This document shows, piece after piece, positions 41,371 through 50,861 of a stretch of 64,000 bases of DNA; the stretch's first letter is position 1, and each line of letters begins with the position of its first letter. The stretch comes from an uncultured Lachnospiraceae bacterium (GTDB taxonomy: Bacteria > Bacillota > Clostridia > Lachnospirales > Lachnospiraceae): positions 1-64,000 of the forward strand of contig CASCGD010000001.1 in assembly GCA_949132985.1 (NCBI GenBank), given 5' to 3'. The position numbers and the translations under genes were made by a program. The notes beneath the pieces are model-generated. The model was not told the DNA's origin. It saw only the letters and a list, made by a program, of their open reading frames with translations, and did no database searches.

Positions 41371-42363
41371 TTACGCAGGATTCACCAGTTCCAACAGCTG
41401 CTCCGAGTTCCTGTCGTTTAACTCCATGATCTGTATATCGGCTTCCGATATTTTAACCTTAACGTAAGGGTTATCGTAACCACCGGTTACATATTTTTTC
41501 CGCAGCCCGGCAAGTGCCTTCTGTCTCTGCAAAATCTGTGCATGATCCCGTTTATTCTTCTGCATAAGGCACTGGTTCAACGCATAGGAATACAGCTGGA
41601 TGATGGTGTACTCCACGGCATCCCGGATTCCCTCATAGCAGGAAAGGCCGCACATCCTCTCATAAACAGCCCGGATCGCCTTCGATGCGTTTCTCTGATA
41701 CTTCTCGTAATCCACTTCTTTCGATGCCGATCCGACCGTATCCCGGTAAACGTAGCAGACCTCCTTCACATTACCAACGCGCTTTGCCGTGGCATAGAAA
41801 TACATGAGCGGCTCCATATCCTCTAAAATAACCTCTTCCCGAAACCGCAGTCCGCTTTTCTCCCAAAAGCTTCGCTTAAAAAGCCGTGTCATGAGATATC
41901 CTCCGCTCACAATATTGTGGGAGCGCTTTTCATCGTCCTGCTCGCCCGTATCCGCATCCGCGGTGTGAACCATCGCCAAATCCTTTCCCTGATAATAGAT
42001 CCCGCCGTCCACAATATCAAAATCTCCTTCGCATGCCTTTTCATACATCCGCTCAAACATCGTCGCTACTGCGGCGTCATCGCTGTCCACAAACCCGATA
42101 TACGCTCCCTGCGCCGCATGAAGCCCTACGTTTCTGGCCCCGCCCGGCCCGCTGTTCTTCTCCGTACACAATACCTTAATCTGCGGATAAGTCTCTTCAT
42201 ACCGCTCTAAAATCGCCCGGCTGCCATCCGTTGAGCAGTCATCCACCGCCAGTATTTCGATTTCCTCTGCTGCCAGCGTCTGGTTTACCAGACTTGTCAG
42301 ACATTCCTCCACATACTTTTTTGCATTGTACACCGGAACAATTACCGATACTTTTACCGACAT
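41371..42363 (-). CDS. Glycosyltransferase family 2
   Basis: VSVIVPVYNAKKYVEECLTSLVNQTL...DDCSTDGS...IGFVDSDD. Confidence 0.9.
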   Translation of the reverse strand: MSVKVSVIVPVYNAKKYVEECLTSLVNQTLAAEEIEILAVDDCSTDGSRAILERYEETYPQIKVLCTEKNSGPGGARNVGLHAAQGAYIGFVDSDDAAVATMFERMYEKACEGDFDIVDGGIYYQGKDLAMVHTADADTGEQDDEKRSHNIVSGGYLMTRLFKRSFWEKSGLRFREEVILEDMEPLMYFYATAKRVGNVKEVCYVYRDTVGSASKEVDYEKYQRNASKAIRAVYERMCGLSCYEGIRDAVEYTIIQLYSYALNQCLMQKNKRDHAQILQRQKALAGLRKKYVTGGYDNPYVKVKISEADIQIMELNDRNSEQLLELVNPA

Positions 42364-42379
42364 ATTCCCTCCATTACCT

Positions 42380-43768
42380 TTATCCGCATATCTCACCCAA
42401 CGCCTGCCGCATCACATCCTGTGCACGCGCCTCATTCGCATCAATATACAAGACCACATTTCCGGTCGCATACTGCAGCGCGACCTCCTTTGCCTTGTCC
42501 CTCCCGCAGTGCTCCTGCAGCGGAATCACCATCAGCTGCTGTGGATAACGGTTCTCCCACTCCAAAAGAATTTCCAGTGTATTGTCTGTCGATCTGTCTT
42601 CTACACATATAACCTCCAGTTCTATATCTGTATCATGACTGAAAATGCTTTCAAGACATTCTGTCAGACAATCCGACACGTTATAACACGGGATGATGAC
42701 GGAAAGCTTATCGAGCATACTTTCCAGACTGCATGTGAGATCCGACAGCGCCCTTTTTGCTTCATACGCCTGAACCGATTTTCTGCACGTATCCCCATCC
42801 ACTTGCGGGAGCTTTCCCTGCGCATACAAATCTAACAGCTGCGCCAGCGCCCCGCTGTTTCCCCTCTCAAATAAAAAACCGTTCTCCCCGGGCCGAATCA
42901 GTTCCACAATACCGTCAACCGGTGTGGAAAACACCGGAAGGCCACAGGCCATCGCCTCGATTGCCGCCAGCGGAAACGCCTCATACTCTGATGCCATTAC
43001 GAGCGCATCAACCCCCTGTGCATGCTCCCACGGATTGCTCTGCCAGCCCAGAAATTCAACGCGGTCTGCCAGTCCTGCCTGCCGGGCATACTCCTCCAGC
43101 GCTGTGCGCTCCGGACCGTTCCCAATGATTTTTATCCGCCATCCGTCGCTTGCGGCGACCGCCTCCAAAATCAGCGAAACCCTCTTTTCCTCCGAGAGCC
43201 GCCCGACAAAAAGCAGGCATCGATGATGCTCCGGTACAATCTCTCTGCACTTTAAAAAATCCACCGGATTGCGGACAAGCTCTGCGGGGACCTGCGGGAG
43301 CAGCTTTCCGAGCAGCCTGCGCGTCCGCTCATTGAGCACAAATATCTTATCCGCAAAGCCCAGGCATTCCGCGCCGCCAACCTCATACTTTTTATACATC
43401 TCCAGAGGCCCGTGAACCCATGCAACAACCTTTGTGCGGGCATCAAGCTGCTCCAGTGCTTTGCGCACCGCGAGAGCCATATACGGCCAGGGCGCCCCGA
43501 CGGCGATATCCGGCGCATACGTCTGTCCCATGAACTGCGCATACATCGGAATAAAATTCAATATGTCGTTCACCTTTGCCTTACGAAGCGGATAGAACGG
43601 AACACTTTCGCTCAGCCACGCAGGCCCGTTATACACCATCTGCACGACACGAACCTGCCAGCCGTGCTCCATCAGATAACACGCCGTCTTATCGATCACA
43701 TTTTCTACACCACCCTTCCCGGAAAGCGGGACCACAATATCGAGCGTGCGCGTTCTTTTACTCGCCAT
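42380..43768 (-). CDS. GT4-type glycosyltransferase fused to a truncated GT2-like domain
   Basis: GT4: SLILEAVAASDGWRIKIIGNGPE...ASEYEAFPLAAIEAMACGLPVFST; C-terminal LSVIIPCYNVSDCLTECLESIF. Confidence 0.85.
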   Translation of the reverse strand: MASKRTRTLDIVVPLSGKGGVENVIDKTACYLMEHGWQVRVVQMVYNGPAWLSESVPFYPLRKAKVNDILNFIPMYAQFMGQTYAPDIAVGAPWPYMALAVRKALEQLDARTKVVAWVHGPLEMYKKYEVGGAECLGFADKIFVLNERTRRLLGKLLPQVPAELVRNPVDFLKCREIVPEHHRCLLFVGRLSEEKRVSLILEAVAASDGWRIKIIGNGPERTALEEYARQAGLADRVEFLGWQSNPWEHAQGVDALVMASEYEAFPLAAIEAMACGLPVFSTPVDGIVELIRPGENGFLFERGNSGALAQLLDLYAQGKLPQVDGDTCRKSVQAYEAKRALSDLTCSLESMLDKLSVIIPCYNVSDCLTECLESIFSHDTDIELEVICVEDRSTDNTLEILLEWENRYPQQLMVIPLQEHCGRDKAKEVALQYATGNVVLYIDANEARAQDVMRQALGEICG

Positions 43769-44807
43769 TTCTCGCCAAAACCTCCATCATAATATCCGAA
43801 ACCTTTGTATCTTTCAGATAATTCCGTGCATCCTCCCCGGGCGCTCCGCCGCTTTGCCGCATCTTACGCACCCTTCTCACATGGGCAACAAGCTCCCGCA
43901 GATTTGTGGAAAAGTCAAGCATTCCTGCAATCCCGTGCTGCTGTTCGCACTCGCAAATATATAGGATCAGCTCGATAATCGGAATCTCACCTAAAAGATC
44001 CGAGTGCTCCAGCCGGATATCCGGACGTATCTTTAAGATCTCATAAAAAAGCTGTCGTGCCTCCGTAACCTTCTTCTGTTTCAGCAGCTGACCCACCGCC
44101 AGCTTTAATTCCTGCGTCTCCGCCTTTTCATCCGTGATGCGAAACGGGCTCTCGTAAACCTTTAAACCCCGCGCCGTGACCCACACCAGCAAAAGCTGTT
44201 CCGAGAGAAAGCCGAACACTCTTCTGTGGTACGCGTCATAGCCGCTCACGTCAATCCGCGTGCCAAGCTCCGCAAAAATGGCAAACAGCCATGCACAGTA
44301 GGCATCGAACAGCTTTCTTGAGGTCACCATCAAATTTCCGAAATAATGCTTTCTGCCGTCCATCACCTGCTCAAACACCGGATAGTCCTCCGGAAAAAGC
44401 TCACGGATAACTTCACCCTCCAGCTCCAGATCATGAATATTGTGCGCCTCGCCAAAATAGCTGCGATACGGCTGATCGATATACATCGCCTTTGAGGTAA
44501 TCACGTCATGCTCCGACAGCAGCCGCTCATAATCTGCTTCACCCAAAAGCCTTCGGTTTTCATCCACAAAAAACCGCCTGTAATGACAGATTCCGATATT
44601 TCCGTCAAAATCAAGATTCCTCCACAGCCAGTAAAGTCCTGTCAGTTCGCCATAATAGCAGTTCAAATCCGAGATGTGCTCCCCGGTATCATCCCCGGGA
44701 TAGCCCAAATCGGATTTCCCCGCCCGCCCCACATGAAGCGGAACATAAACCGGATTATCCGGGGGAATAAATGCTTTGTGCGTCATCACATAAATTCGTG
44801 TACTCAT
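43758..44807 (-). CDS. DUF4422-type putative glycosyltransferase
   Basis: ELTGLYWLWRNLDFDGNIGICHYRRFF motif. Confidence 0.8.
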   Translation of the reverse strand: MSTRIYVMTHKAFIPPDNPVYVPLHVGRAGKSDLGYPGDDTGEHISDLNCYYGELTGLYWLWRNLDFDGNIGICHYRRFFVDENRRLLGEADYERLLSEHDVITSKAMYIDQPYRSYFGEAHNIHDLELEGEVIRELFPEDYPVFEQVMDGRKHYFGNLMVTSRKLFDAYCAWLFAIFAELGTRIDVSGYDAYHRRVFGFLSEQLLLVWVTARGLKVYESPFRITDEKAETQELKLAVGQLLKQKKVTEARQLFYEILKIRPDIRLEHSDLLGEIPIIELILYICECEQQHGIAGMLDFSTNLRELVAHVRRVRKMRQSGGAPGEDARNYLKDTKVSDIMMEVLARNGE

Positions 44808-44816
44808 CCTGTTCTC

Positions 44817-46931
44817 CTAACCAATCTCATCCAGCAGATATAAAAATTCTTCCGCGCGCCGATCCCACGAATGCGCAAGCCTCGCATAATGCCTTCCGTT
44901 TTCGGCGATCCGTTCCAGTTGTGCCATATTCCGAAGCAGCCCGCCCACTTTTTCCGGCAGCTTTTCCAGCTCCTTCAAGTCAAACATCACAATGTTTTCG
45001 CCTTCACACAGCACACCATCTTCAAAAGTCGTCCGATCCGTCACCACAACCGCCCCCGCACACATACTGTTTGCCAGACGCTCCGTAAATCCACCCTTAT
45101 GCCACGCCATAATATTCAGCGACAGTTTGCTGTTCCCCAATACGCCAAAACTCTCCTCCGGCGTTACGTCGGGATGAATCGCGAGCAGCGGATGATCCGC
45201 CAGCGGGGAGCTTTGCCAGCTCTCTCCCCAGATTTCCAGCGAAATGCCCGCCTCAAGAAGCGTCCGAACTGCCTTTTCCCGATAATAGTACATAATCGCC
45301 TGAATCACCGGCTTCATCTGAAAAAACAATTCCAGAAACTCCTCCTTTGTCACAGTGATCCCGCGCCCCTGCAGCGTTTCGTGCAACGCATCCTCCGCCG
45401 TCAGCTCCGGCCGTTTTTTCATCGTCAGCAAATACGCTGCCGCCAGATGGCGCACCCCCGGCCTGCATTCCAGTATTTGTCCGCATTTGTCCCTGTAATT
45501 CCCATAGGTTCCGATAAACACCACATCGTATACCCGCTCTGAAACCGGGCGGCCGCACAGACTCTTTTCATTAGCCGCCGGGGGAAACAGTACGCTTCCC
45601 GGCACCTGAGGGTAAAAAGCTTCTATAAAATCCTGATAATGCACATCATGCGTCAAAACAAAGCAATCCTTCGGCAGCTGCGACAGCTGATTTTTCAGCC
45701 AGATCGGATGGTCCAGCACAAAGTTAAATTTCGGCGCATAAATTTTATCGTGCAGAAACATCCCGGAGTCTTTTAAAAAAACGGAAAAAAGATAGCTCTG
45801 TATACCGACGACCGCCCGAAAACGTCTTCCCATAAAGCGTGTCAGCCCGTTCACGCCCTCCTCCTGTTCGTCATAGGAAAGGGTGCGCACACCTCTCCTC
45901 CTCAGCGCCAGCTCGAACTGACCCAAAATATCATTTAAAATATTGTAGCAGTAACGCACGCCATAATAAAAAAGAACCGGCGTAGACGGCTCCCCCGCCA
46001 CTTGCCCCGCAGCCTGCTCATATGCCCGCAGCGCGTCAAGCTCAAGCGCGTAGTAGCATCTGTCAAAATATTTGTATACGCCGCCCTCCCTGCGATCCTC
46101 CTTCCAGGGCTTCGTATCCGCCAGATGATGAATAATCGCCGCCCCTCCTGCAATTTGCTCTGTCAGATTCAGATAATCTGCCGCAAACTGCTCCGGTTCC
46201 TTTTGAAAATCACGGATCTGGTCATAGTCGGCAAAGTCAAGAGTCCCCTGTGCGGCGGACTGCCGATTCAGATAATACCAAGCGGGCGGACAGTTGTACT
46301 GGTCCCAGCCCACATAGATCAGCCGCTCCTGATACATCTCGTTTAGAACGTCCTGATCGTTGTACTCGTAGCGTTCGAAATGCCCGTACACCCTCTTTAA
46401 AATTTTTTCAACCTCACCCGTCTCCCGCAGCCCGCGCACATTGACAAGCATGACACCCGCATTGAAATAGTTTCCCTCTGCAGGAATTGAAAGCCTACGC
46501 TTATTTCCCTCGTAAAATCCGTTTATTTTGCCAAATATATCCTCACAGACGGCAAACAGCTTATCCCCCATATCTGTCCCGTAAAGCGTCTGCAGGGGCT
46601 TTTGAATCACCATATCCACGTCGAGGTAAAGGATTTTTTCAACCTCCGCCGGAAGCATCCCCCACCCGATAATCCGGTAATAGGTTTCCACCAAAATACC
46701 GTTTCTCGATGCGACCTCCTCCTTAAACGACGTGCCCACATACAGCGGTATCAGCTGTTTCCCCGGAAAAGATTCCACAAACCGGCATAGTCCCTCTAAC
46801 TCTTGTCGTGTTAAATCCTCATAAGGAAGATAGACGGACACTTCCCCCTGCTCCTGCAAAAAAAGCGAATAGAGCATCACAACCGCAGGCTTTAAATATC
46901 CGGAATTTGTAACGATCATCACATTCATCAT
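44817..46931 (-). CDS. GT8 glycosyltransferase fused to a CgeB-like domain
   Basis: N-term EKILYLDVDMVIQKPLQTLYGTDMGDKLFAVCED (GT8); C-term GNSKLSLNIMAWHKGGFTERLANSMCAGAVVVTD. Confidence 0.8.
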   Translation of the reverse strand: MMNVMIVTNSGYLKPAVVMLYSLFLQEQGEVSVYLPYEDLTRQELEGLCRFVESFPGKQLIPLYVGTSFKEEVASRNGILVETYYRIIGWGMLPAEVEKILYLDVDMVIQKPLQTLYGTDMGDKLFAVCEDIFGKINGFYEGNKRRLSIPAEGNYFNAGVMLVNVRGLRETGEVEKILKRVYGHFERYEYNDQDVLNEMYQERLIYVGWDQYNCPPAWYYLNRQSAAQGTLDFADYDQIRDFQKEPEQFAADYLNLTEQIAGGAAIIHHLADTKPWKEDRREGGVYKYFDRCYYALELDALRAYEQAAGQVAGEPSTPVLFYYGVRYCYNILNDILGQFELALRRRGVRTLSYDEQEEGVNGLTRFMGRRFRAVVGIQSYLFSVFLKDSGMFLHDKIYAPKFNFVLDHPIWLKNQLSQLPKDCFVLTHDVHYQDFIEAFYPQVPGSVLFPPAANEKSLCGRPVSERVYDVVFIGTYGNYRDKCGQILECRPGVRHLAAAYLLTMKKRPELTAEDALHETLQGRGITVTKEEFLELFFQMKPVIQAIMYYYREKAVRTLLEAGISLEIWGESWQSSPLADHPLLAIHPDVTPEESFGVLGNSKLSLNIMAWHKGGFTERLANSMCAGAVVVTDRTTFEDGVLCEGENIVMFDLKELEKLPEKVGGLLRNMAQLERIAENGRHYARLAHSWDRRAEEFLYLLDEIG

Positions 46932-46936
46932 AGCTT

Positions 46937-48091
46937 TTAATCTCCTGACAACGTCTGAAAAATCTCCTTCAGCGCCTTTTCATACGTGAAATCCTTGCGG
47001 ACCCGCTCCTGTCCGCACCGCGCGATCTGTCTTCTTCGGGACTCGTCCCTCAGATAGATATCCGTCAGATAGACAAGCTCCTCCAGATCCCCGTAGGTCA
47101 CCAGCTCCTCGCCCAGCCGGAAATATTCGGCAAGCTCCTCCTGGTAATTGCTGATCAAAAATCCACCGCACGCCAGCACATCCAGCACACGAAGCGGGAT
47201 ACCCGTCTGAATCGTCCGAAGCGAGATGTTTAAATTTACGCCGCTGAGACGGAAAATTTTCGGCATCTCCCGGTTATAATCGGCGTACCCCATGTATTCC
47301 GCCTTTTCCAGGCGCCCGTCTTTTTCATTGGAATAATATTTTACCCTGAAATGATTTGAGAGCACCGCCAAAGCCACGTAGCGCTCCCGGCCCGTCACCT
47401 CACAGGCAAGCATAAATTCCAGCTCTTCTTTTGTGATGGAGGCGGTGCCGCCGGACGCCTGTCTGTAGCGCTCGTTCATGCCTCCGAGCAATTCGTCCGT
47501 GAGCAGCTCCGGCAGAAAGTATGCCCCGTACACCTTGCCCTGTGCCTTTAAAATACCCTCCAGAAATCCGCGTTGGTATTCATTTAGCGGCCCGCTGTAA
47601 TATGCATAATCCGTTTTATAGAGTTTTCCCACCAGCGAGACCTGTGCCCCATATTTTTCCTGGTCCGCCGCCGAGATCTGGTTTTTTAAAAACTGTTTCG
47701 GACTCGCCGCCAGCGGCAGATGATACGCATGAACCCCCTGCATCTGATAATTTTGCGCCTGCCTGCGGTCAAAGCAGAACAAGTGCGATGTCTCATAATA
47801 CAGCGATTCCCGTCGGCGGATATGAATCGGCGAATCGTAGATCCACGCCGCATACACTATCCCCTTATCCCGGCATACCTGCGCGATGAGCGGAGAAAAA
47901 TTAACCGACAGCACCATCCGGTAGTTCCCGCCCTCAAGCCTTCCGGCGAACTGCTCTAAAAACCCTTCGTCTGCCTCCCAGTCCGAAAATTGATAAAAAA
48001 AGGTTTCATATTCCATCCGCAATTTCTTTAAGGCCGCTTCAATTCCGGGATTTAAGAAAGAGTGCCATTGAAAAAAAAGTATATGTCCCAT
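46937..48091 (-). CDS. CgeB-like glycosyltransferase family protein
   Basis: GVNLNISLRTIQTGIPLRVLDVLACGGFLISNYQEEL. Confidence 0.75.
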   Translation of the reverse strand: MGHILFFQWHSFLNPGIEAALKKLRMEYETFFYQFSDWEADEGFLEQFAGRLEGGNYRMVLSVNFSPLIAQVCRDKGIVYAAWIYDSPIHIRRRESLYYETSHLFCFDRRQAQNYQMQGVHAYHLPLAASPKQFLKNQISAADQEKYGAQVSLVGKLYKTDYAYYSGPLNEYQRGFLEGILKAQGKVYGAYFLPELLTDELLGGMNERYRQASGGTASITKEELEFMLACEVTGRERYVALAVLSNHFRVKYYSNEKDGRLEKAEYMGYADYNREMPKIFRLSGVNLNISLRTIQTGIPLRVLDVLACGGFLISNYQEELAEYFRLGEELVTYGDLEELVYLTDIYLRDESRRRQIARCGQERVRKDFTYEKALKEIFQTLSGD

Positions 48092-48221
48092 TTGATTCTT
48101 CCTTGATTTTAATGTAAGGTAATGATACGATTTTACAGTAACAGTATAACAATTTCCGATGGAAAACACTACTCTTATTCTTTACTTTGTACAAAATTAT
48201 AACTGGGAAGGAACAGCCGAC

Positions 48222-49409
48222 ATGAAATTACTATTCTACCGATACGGCAGCATCTGCGAGCCGGACATCATCGCAGGGTTTGAAGAGCTTGGTCTGGAAA
48301 TTTTTGAGATTACAAACGAAATACGTCAGAAAAACCTTCTACCCTCCGACTGCACGCGACTGGTCAGCAACTATCTTTTGGCGCATCCTGTTGACTTTGT
48401 ATTCAGCGTCAATTTTTTCCCGGTAGTCGCCGAGGTATGCCACATTTTTAAGCTGCCCTATCTTTGCTGGACAGTGGATTCTCCGGTTATGGAGCTTTAC
48501 ACTACATCCATCACGTATGATACAAACCGTATCTTTGTATTTGACAGGGCAATTTTTGAGGAGATTGCCCCGCTTAACCCCGGCCATGTTTTTCATCTGC
48601 CCCTTGCTACGAATGTCAGCCAGAAGGACAGCCTGCTGGCAAAAACTTCACGCACAGTTAAATCCCGTTTTGTTTCCGAGGTTTCTTTTATCGGCTCGCT
48701 CTACACAGAAAAATGCGCCTATGACCATCTGACAGATCCACCTGCATATCTGGAAGGATATCTGGATGGACTGATGGAAGCTCAGTTGAAAATTTACGGC
48801 TATTTCTTTATTGAAGAGGTGCTTTCCGACCGGATTATATCTGATTTTATCGCTCATTTTCCCGGCTTTTACCGTTTGCCGGGCAAAAGCTTCCTGTCAG
48901 ACCGCGCCACACTTGCGCAGCTCTATATCGGAACAAAAATCACGGTTCTGGAGCGCGACCGCATCATGCGCCTGCTCTCCGAAAAATATCCCCTCTCCGT
49001 TTACACCGGAAGCGACACGTCGGCTTATCCGAAGCTGAAAAACTGCGGATTTGCAAAAACTCTGACCGAGATGCCGATTGTTTTCCACGAATCGAAAATC
49101 AATCTGAACCTCACGGCAAAATCCATTCGCTCCGGTCTTTCCTTACGTATCTGGGATATTTTAGGCTCCGGTGGATTCTGCATCACAAACTATCAGAGCG
49201 AGCTGCCCGAGCTGCTCCCGGCAGGAGAATTTCTGGAAAGCTACGGGAGCTTTGAAGAACTGGATGAAAAAGTCCACTATTATCTGACGCACGATAAAGA
49301 ACGAAAAGAAATCGCCAGAAACGGTTATGAATATGTCCGGGCGCATCATACTTACCCCATTCGGCTTGCTCAGATGCTGCAGCTCGCCTTTGCCTCGCTG
49401 CTCACATGA
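48222..49409 (+). CDS. CgeB-like glycosyltransferase family protein
   Basis: SKINLNLTAKSIRSGLSLRIWDILGSGGFCITNYQSELPE. Confidence 0.75.
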   Translation: MKLLFYRYGSICEPDIIAGFEELGLEIFEITNEIRQKNLLPSDCTRLVSNYLLAHPVDFVFSVNFFPVVAEVCHIFKLPYLCWTVDSPVMELYTTSITYDTNRIFVFDRAIFEEIAPLNPGHVFHLPLATNVSQKDSLLAKTSRTVKSRFVSEVSFIGSLYTEKCAYDHLTDPPAYLEGYLDGLMEAQLKIYGYFFIEEVLSDRIISDFIAHFPGFYRLPGKSFLSDRATLAQLYIGTKITVLERDRIMRLLSEKYPLSVYTGSDTSAYPKLKNCGFAKTLTEMPIVFHESKINLNLTAKSIRSGLSLRIWDILGSGGFCITNYQSELPELLPAGEFLESYGSFEELDEKVHYYLTHDKERKEIARNGYEYVRAHHTYPIRLAQMLQLAFASLLT

Positions 49410-49470
49410 CATTTTTGATCCGTTTTCTGTCCCCGCCGTTTTTATTTCTGTTTTTGCTGATCGTACAACC

Positions 49471-49513
49471 AAATACCGCGCTGCAAGCAACGGAACATTT
49501 GGCCCTCGCGGGA
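49471..49513. repeat. Degenerate copy of the 22804 extragenic element
   Basis: AAATACCGCGCTGCAAGCAACGGAACATTTGGCCCTCGCGGG. Confidence 0.45.
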
Positions 49514-49559
49514 TGAAACAGAAAATACCTTAATATCATTTTTATAGAAAGGATTTTAA

Positions 49560-50729
49560 ATGAACGTATTATATCTCGACTGGCCCTGCTTTAAAGGAAA
49601 AGATTTGTGTTATTCGCTGGAGCACGATTTCGGCTTTCAGGTTGTTAAATTTTTTCATCCCGACTACAGTGAACGCACCAGTGACGATTTTTCGGCTGCC
49701 TTTGACAAATGCTGTGAAGCCTCCCGCATAGACTTTTGTATCTCTTACAATTTTTATCCGCTTCTCGCAGAGGCGGCTTACCGGCACGGTTTAAAATACA
49801 TCTCCCTTGTATACGATTGCCCCTTTGTCAAGCTCTATTCCTACCGCATTGCCTATCCGACGAACTATGTTTTTTTGTTTGACTACACGCTCTACGAAAA
49901 GCTGAAAAACGGCGGTATCCCCACCGTCTATTATTCCACACTCCCTGTAAATGCACAAATGATTCAGGTTCTTATGGACGAGCCTCACGATACAAAGCGG
50001 CTTGCATCGGAGGTCTCCTTTGTCGGCAGTCTCTACAACGAGGAGCATAACCTCTTTGACCGCATGTATGAAAAGCTTGACGCATATACAAAGGGCTATC
50101 TTGACAGTGTGATGCAGGCCCAGCTGCGGATTTCGGGCTACAACTTTATCGAGGAAATGCTGACTCCCGCTGTCATAGAGGCACTCCACCGCGCCGAGCC
50201 GTATAAAAATCATGCGGACGGCGTGGAAACGCTGGCAAATGTCTACGCCGACTACTACATCAACCGCAAGCTGACCTCCATAGAGCGTATGCAGCTTCTA
50301 TCCGCCGTGTCCGCACGCTTTTCACTGAAATTATTCACAAGGGACCCCGGAGCTGTCGTTGCAGGAGCCAAAAATTTCGGTCCCGTCGACTATTATATGG
50401 AAATGCCCTATGTGTTCCATGACAGCCGCATTAATTTGAACATCTCCCTGCGAAGCATCAAGTCCGGTATCCCGCTGCGCTGCATGGATATCATGAGCTG
50501 CGGAGGGTTTCTGCTCACCAATTTCCAGAGTGATTTCCTCATGCATTTCACATCCGATGAGGATTTCGTCTACTATGAAGATGAGGCGGATCTGCTGCAA
50601 AAGATTGACTACTATCTTGCCCATGACGAGAAACGCCGCGCCATTGCCGCCAGCGGATATGAAAAAATCCGGGCGGAGCACAGCTTCCCGGTGATCCTGA
50701 CCACGGTTTTTGATGTTGCGGGGATTTGA
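49560..50729 (+). CDS. CgeB-like glycosyltransferase family protein
   Basis: SRINLNISLRSIKSGIPLRCMDIMSCGGFLLTNFQSDF. Confidence 0.75.
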   Translation: MNVLYLDWPCFKGKDLCYSLEHDFGFQVVKFFHPDYSERTSDDFSAAFDKCCEASRIDFCISYNFYPLLAEAAYRHGLKYISLVYDCPFVKLYSYRIAYPTNYVFLFDYTLYEKLKNGGIPTVYYSTLPVNAQMIQVLMDEPHDTKRLASEVSFVGSLYNEEHNLFDRMYEKLDAYTKGYLDSVMQAQLRISGYNFIEEMLTPAVIEALHRAEPYKNHADGVETLANVYADYYINRKLTSIERMQLLSAVSARFSLKLFTRDPGAVVAGAKNFGPVDYYMEMPYVFHDSRINLNISLRSIKSGIPLRCMDIMSCGGFLLTNFQSDFLMHFTSDEDFVYYEDEADLLQKIDYYLAHDEKRRAIAASGYEKIRAEHSFPVILTTVFDVAGI

Positions 50730-50794
50730 TATTTTACAAATATATCCCGTAAGCATGCTTTACTATACTACAATGCCTATACGTGAAACGACAA

Positions 50795-50823
50795 AAAAGA
50801 AGCCGCGCATGCGGCTCCTTTTT
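50795..50823. terminator. Terminator of flagellin copy 1
   Basis: AGCCGC-GCAT-GCGGCT with flanking A and T runs. Confidence 0.7.
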
Positions 50824-50861
50824 GTTGCGGGGAAACCCCCACATGGTAGACATCGTTAAGA

